A DNA stretch of 64,000 nt from Methanocorpusculum parvum (lineage in GTDB: Archaea > Halobacteriota > Methanomicrobia > Methanomicrobiales > Methanocorpusculaceae). Of this stretch, positions 62,878-64,000 are shown piece after piece (position 1 is the first letter of the stretch; every line of letters starts with the position of its first letter). Position numbers and translations under genes: made by a program. The notes beneath the pieces are model-generated. The model saw only the letters and a program-made list of their open reading frames with translations, was not told the DNA's origin and did not search any database. The stretch covers positions 1-64,000 of the forward strand of contig LMVO01000043.1 in NCBI GenBank assembly GCA_002287215.1. The letters run 5' to 3'.

Positions 62878-63278
62878 ACATGGTCCTTGCATTGCAAAAG
62901 GAGGATATCGATGTCGCCGCGCTGATCGCAGGATCCCGCACGAACAAGGATGGGGCGCAGGTCGTTTTCATCGGCTGCGTCAGGGATGACGGCGATATGG
63001 ACGCGCTCGAGATCGAGGCGTTCGTTCCGGTCGCGGAAAAGGATCTTGCCGATATCGCGGCAGAAGCAATGGAACTTTTTCATCTGAACTCGGTCGATAT
63101 CATACACCGGTACGGCCGTCTTGCCTTAGGCGAGACGATCGTGGTGATCCTGGTGGGGGCAGCCCACCGCGGCGAGGGGTATGAAGGTTCGCGTTATATC
63201 ATCGAGAAGCTGAAAGAAAAGGTCCCGATCTGGAAACAGGAGCTCTCCGGAAATGCCCGGGGAGAATGGGTGCATTAA
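62874..63278 (+). CDS. moaE: Molybdopterin synthase catalytic subunit
   Basis: 134 residues. Family core: GAQVVFIGCVRD, IEAFVPVAEKDL, IIHRYGRLALGETIVVILVGAAHRGEGYEGSRYIIEKLKEKVPIWKQEL. Transfers sulfur from MoaD to precursor Z to make molybdopterin. Overlaps the moaD-like gene by 4 bases. This feeds the cofactor of formate and formylmethanofuran dehydrogenases. Confidence 0.96.
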   Translation: MNMVLALQKEDIDVAALIAGSRTNKDGAQVVFIGCVRDDGDMDALEIEAFVPVAEKDLADIAAEAMELFHLNSVDIIHRYGRLALGETIVVILVGAAHRGEGYEGSRYIIEKLKEKVPIWKQELSGNARGEWVH

Positions 63279-63310
63279 TCTTCACCACTTTTTTTCTGAA
63301 ATTTTTGGTG

Positions 63311-64000
63311 TCAGTATGCAGAGATCATCGGACAGTCCGGATCCAGAAGGACTTCCTGCGGCTGGGATTTCAGGCTTACTGCGCCGACTGCGCCGATAAT
63401 GCCATTTTTGCCGTAGACGGCGACCCCGCATTTCTGTGCGGCAGTCATGACCTCTTCCATTGTGACGCGTTCCTGACGGATCTTTTTTCCAAGCAGGATC
63501 AGATCCTTTGGGACCGTGATGGACGTCATGATCGCGACCCCCCATTCATCTGAGACGCTTTCCTCATCGACGAATCTGCAGACGCGGGCGGCAAGAGAGT
63601 TCAGGACGTTTGGGTCAACGGCCAGTTCGATGAAACTGCAGGAGTTTCCTGCAGTTTTTTCCTCGATATCCTGACAGAGGGCGGCGACCTGATGCCGGAT
63701 CCCGATGATGCTTCCTGCGTCGGTCAGATACTTCATGAGTGCCTGGGAAAGGGCAAATGTCGCCCCCCCGCATCCTTTCCGGTCGGTATCATCCACGCCG
63801 ATGGTGACCGGGGTCAGGGCGGATGTCCGCACTTCACCGGTGATGACCCCGCCGGCCGCGCTGATCTGTACTCCGTTCACGCCTTTTGCATGGCCCATCA
63901 TTGAGGAGAGGGAATATGCCGGCCCGCCCGGGACCGACCGGATGGTCTGGACGATCTCGGTTCCCTCTTTTCTCACCAAAGCAAGACCCACGGCGGCAGA
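63311..64000 (-). CDS. Methanogenesis marker 11 protein (5' part cut by window end)
   Basis: At least 229 residues; the frame stays open to the window edge, and full proteins are about 300 residues, so the N-terminus is missing. The central VTIGVDDTDRKGCGGATFALSQ motif and the later EWGVAIMTSI are typical for marker 11 (related to the agmatinylcytidine synthetase fold). Found in nearly all methanogens; function unknown. I give no start because it lies beyond position 64000. Confidence 0.82.
   Translation of the reverse strand, partial: SAAVGLALVRKEGTEIVQTIRSVPGGPAYSLSSMMGHAKGVNGVQISAAGGVITGEVRTSALTPVTIGVDDTDRKGCGGATFALSQALMKYLTDAGSIIGIRHQVAALCQDIEEKTAGNSCSFIELAVDPNVLNSLAARVCRFVDEESVSDEWGVAIMTSITVPKDLILLGKKIRQERVTMEEVMTAAQKCGVAVYGKNGIIGAVGAVSLKSQPQEVLLDPDCPMISAY

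Overview
The window comes from a hydrogenotrophic, formate-using methanogenic archaeon, most likely of the order Methanomicrobiales and plausibly close to Methanocorpusculum. The evidence is a set of methanogen-typical genes (CofH for coenzyme F420, F420-type formate dehydrogenase FdhA/FdhB, a methanogenesis marker 11 protein, a Tfx regulator, the COG1900 homocysteine route) together with the archaeal transcription machinery (TBP, TFS, TFE-alpha), archaeosortase A, archaeal signal peptidase and short archaeal genes in overlapping operons. The species name is an inference from gene content, not from a database search.

Layout. 1-4.3 kb: end of a dispersed repeat, cyclophilin, a peptide-modifying-type radical SAM enzyme, aspartokinase and PurM. 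4.3-16.5 kb: an accessory island on the minus strand holding a split type I restriction-modification system (HsdM, HsdS, HsdR), a HTH-ImmA/PIN pair of toxin-antitoxin type, a coiled-coil/zinc-ribbon ORF, a GIY-YIG-like protein, a YhcG/DUF1016 nuclease, and three stretches of palindrome-rich repeats. 16.5-21 kb: a pilin-like surface protein broken at a G6 tract, then a complete biotin uptake module (EcfT, two ECF ATPases, BioY) with a BirA operator and birA itself. 21-24.2 kb: RtcB/archease operon. 24.5-32 kb: a cis-prenyltransferase-like protein, signal peptidase, CofH, an oxygen-defence group (rubredoxin, flavodiiron protein, desulfoferrodoxin), a UbiB/ABC1 kinase and a SPASM radical SAM protein. 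32-37.9 kb: second full-length repeat element, CstA and MarC transporters, a 5TM protein, a nuclease-like protein and an RNase HI-TrmO fusion. 38-46.9 kb: TBP, TFS, archaeosortase A, the three-gene homocysteine set, and an operon with Trm56, ATP-grasp, TFE-alpha and an HD protein. 46.9-55.9 kb: HisD, FdhAB, then Tfx and the tungstate transporter TupABC. 56-60.9 kb: a compact operon of zinc-ribbon membrane proteins with an SPFH protein. 61-64 kb: tRNA-Glu, IlvE, FKBP, MoaD-like, MoaE and a marker-11 gene cut by the window end.

How it fits together. Formate dehydrogenase needs a tungsten or molybdenum pterin cofactor; the window supplies tungstate uptake (TupABC), a Tfx regulator next to it, and molybdopterin synthase genes (moaD-like, moaE). 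Aspartokinase feeds aspartate semialdehyde, which the COG1900/NIL-ferredoxin/UPF0280 set is thought to convert to homocysteine. Oxygen is handled by rubredoxin, FprA and desulfoferrodoxin. The most unusual material is (i) a family of 0.6-0.8 kb MITE-like elements built as near-perfect large palindromes with shared 13-15 bp termini, (ii) the six-gene zinc-ribbon/SPFH operon, in which three paralogous membrane zinc-ribbon proteins occur side by side, (iii) the RNase HI-TrmO fusion and (iv) the homopolymer-broken surface protein.
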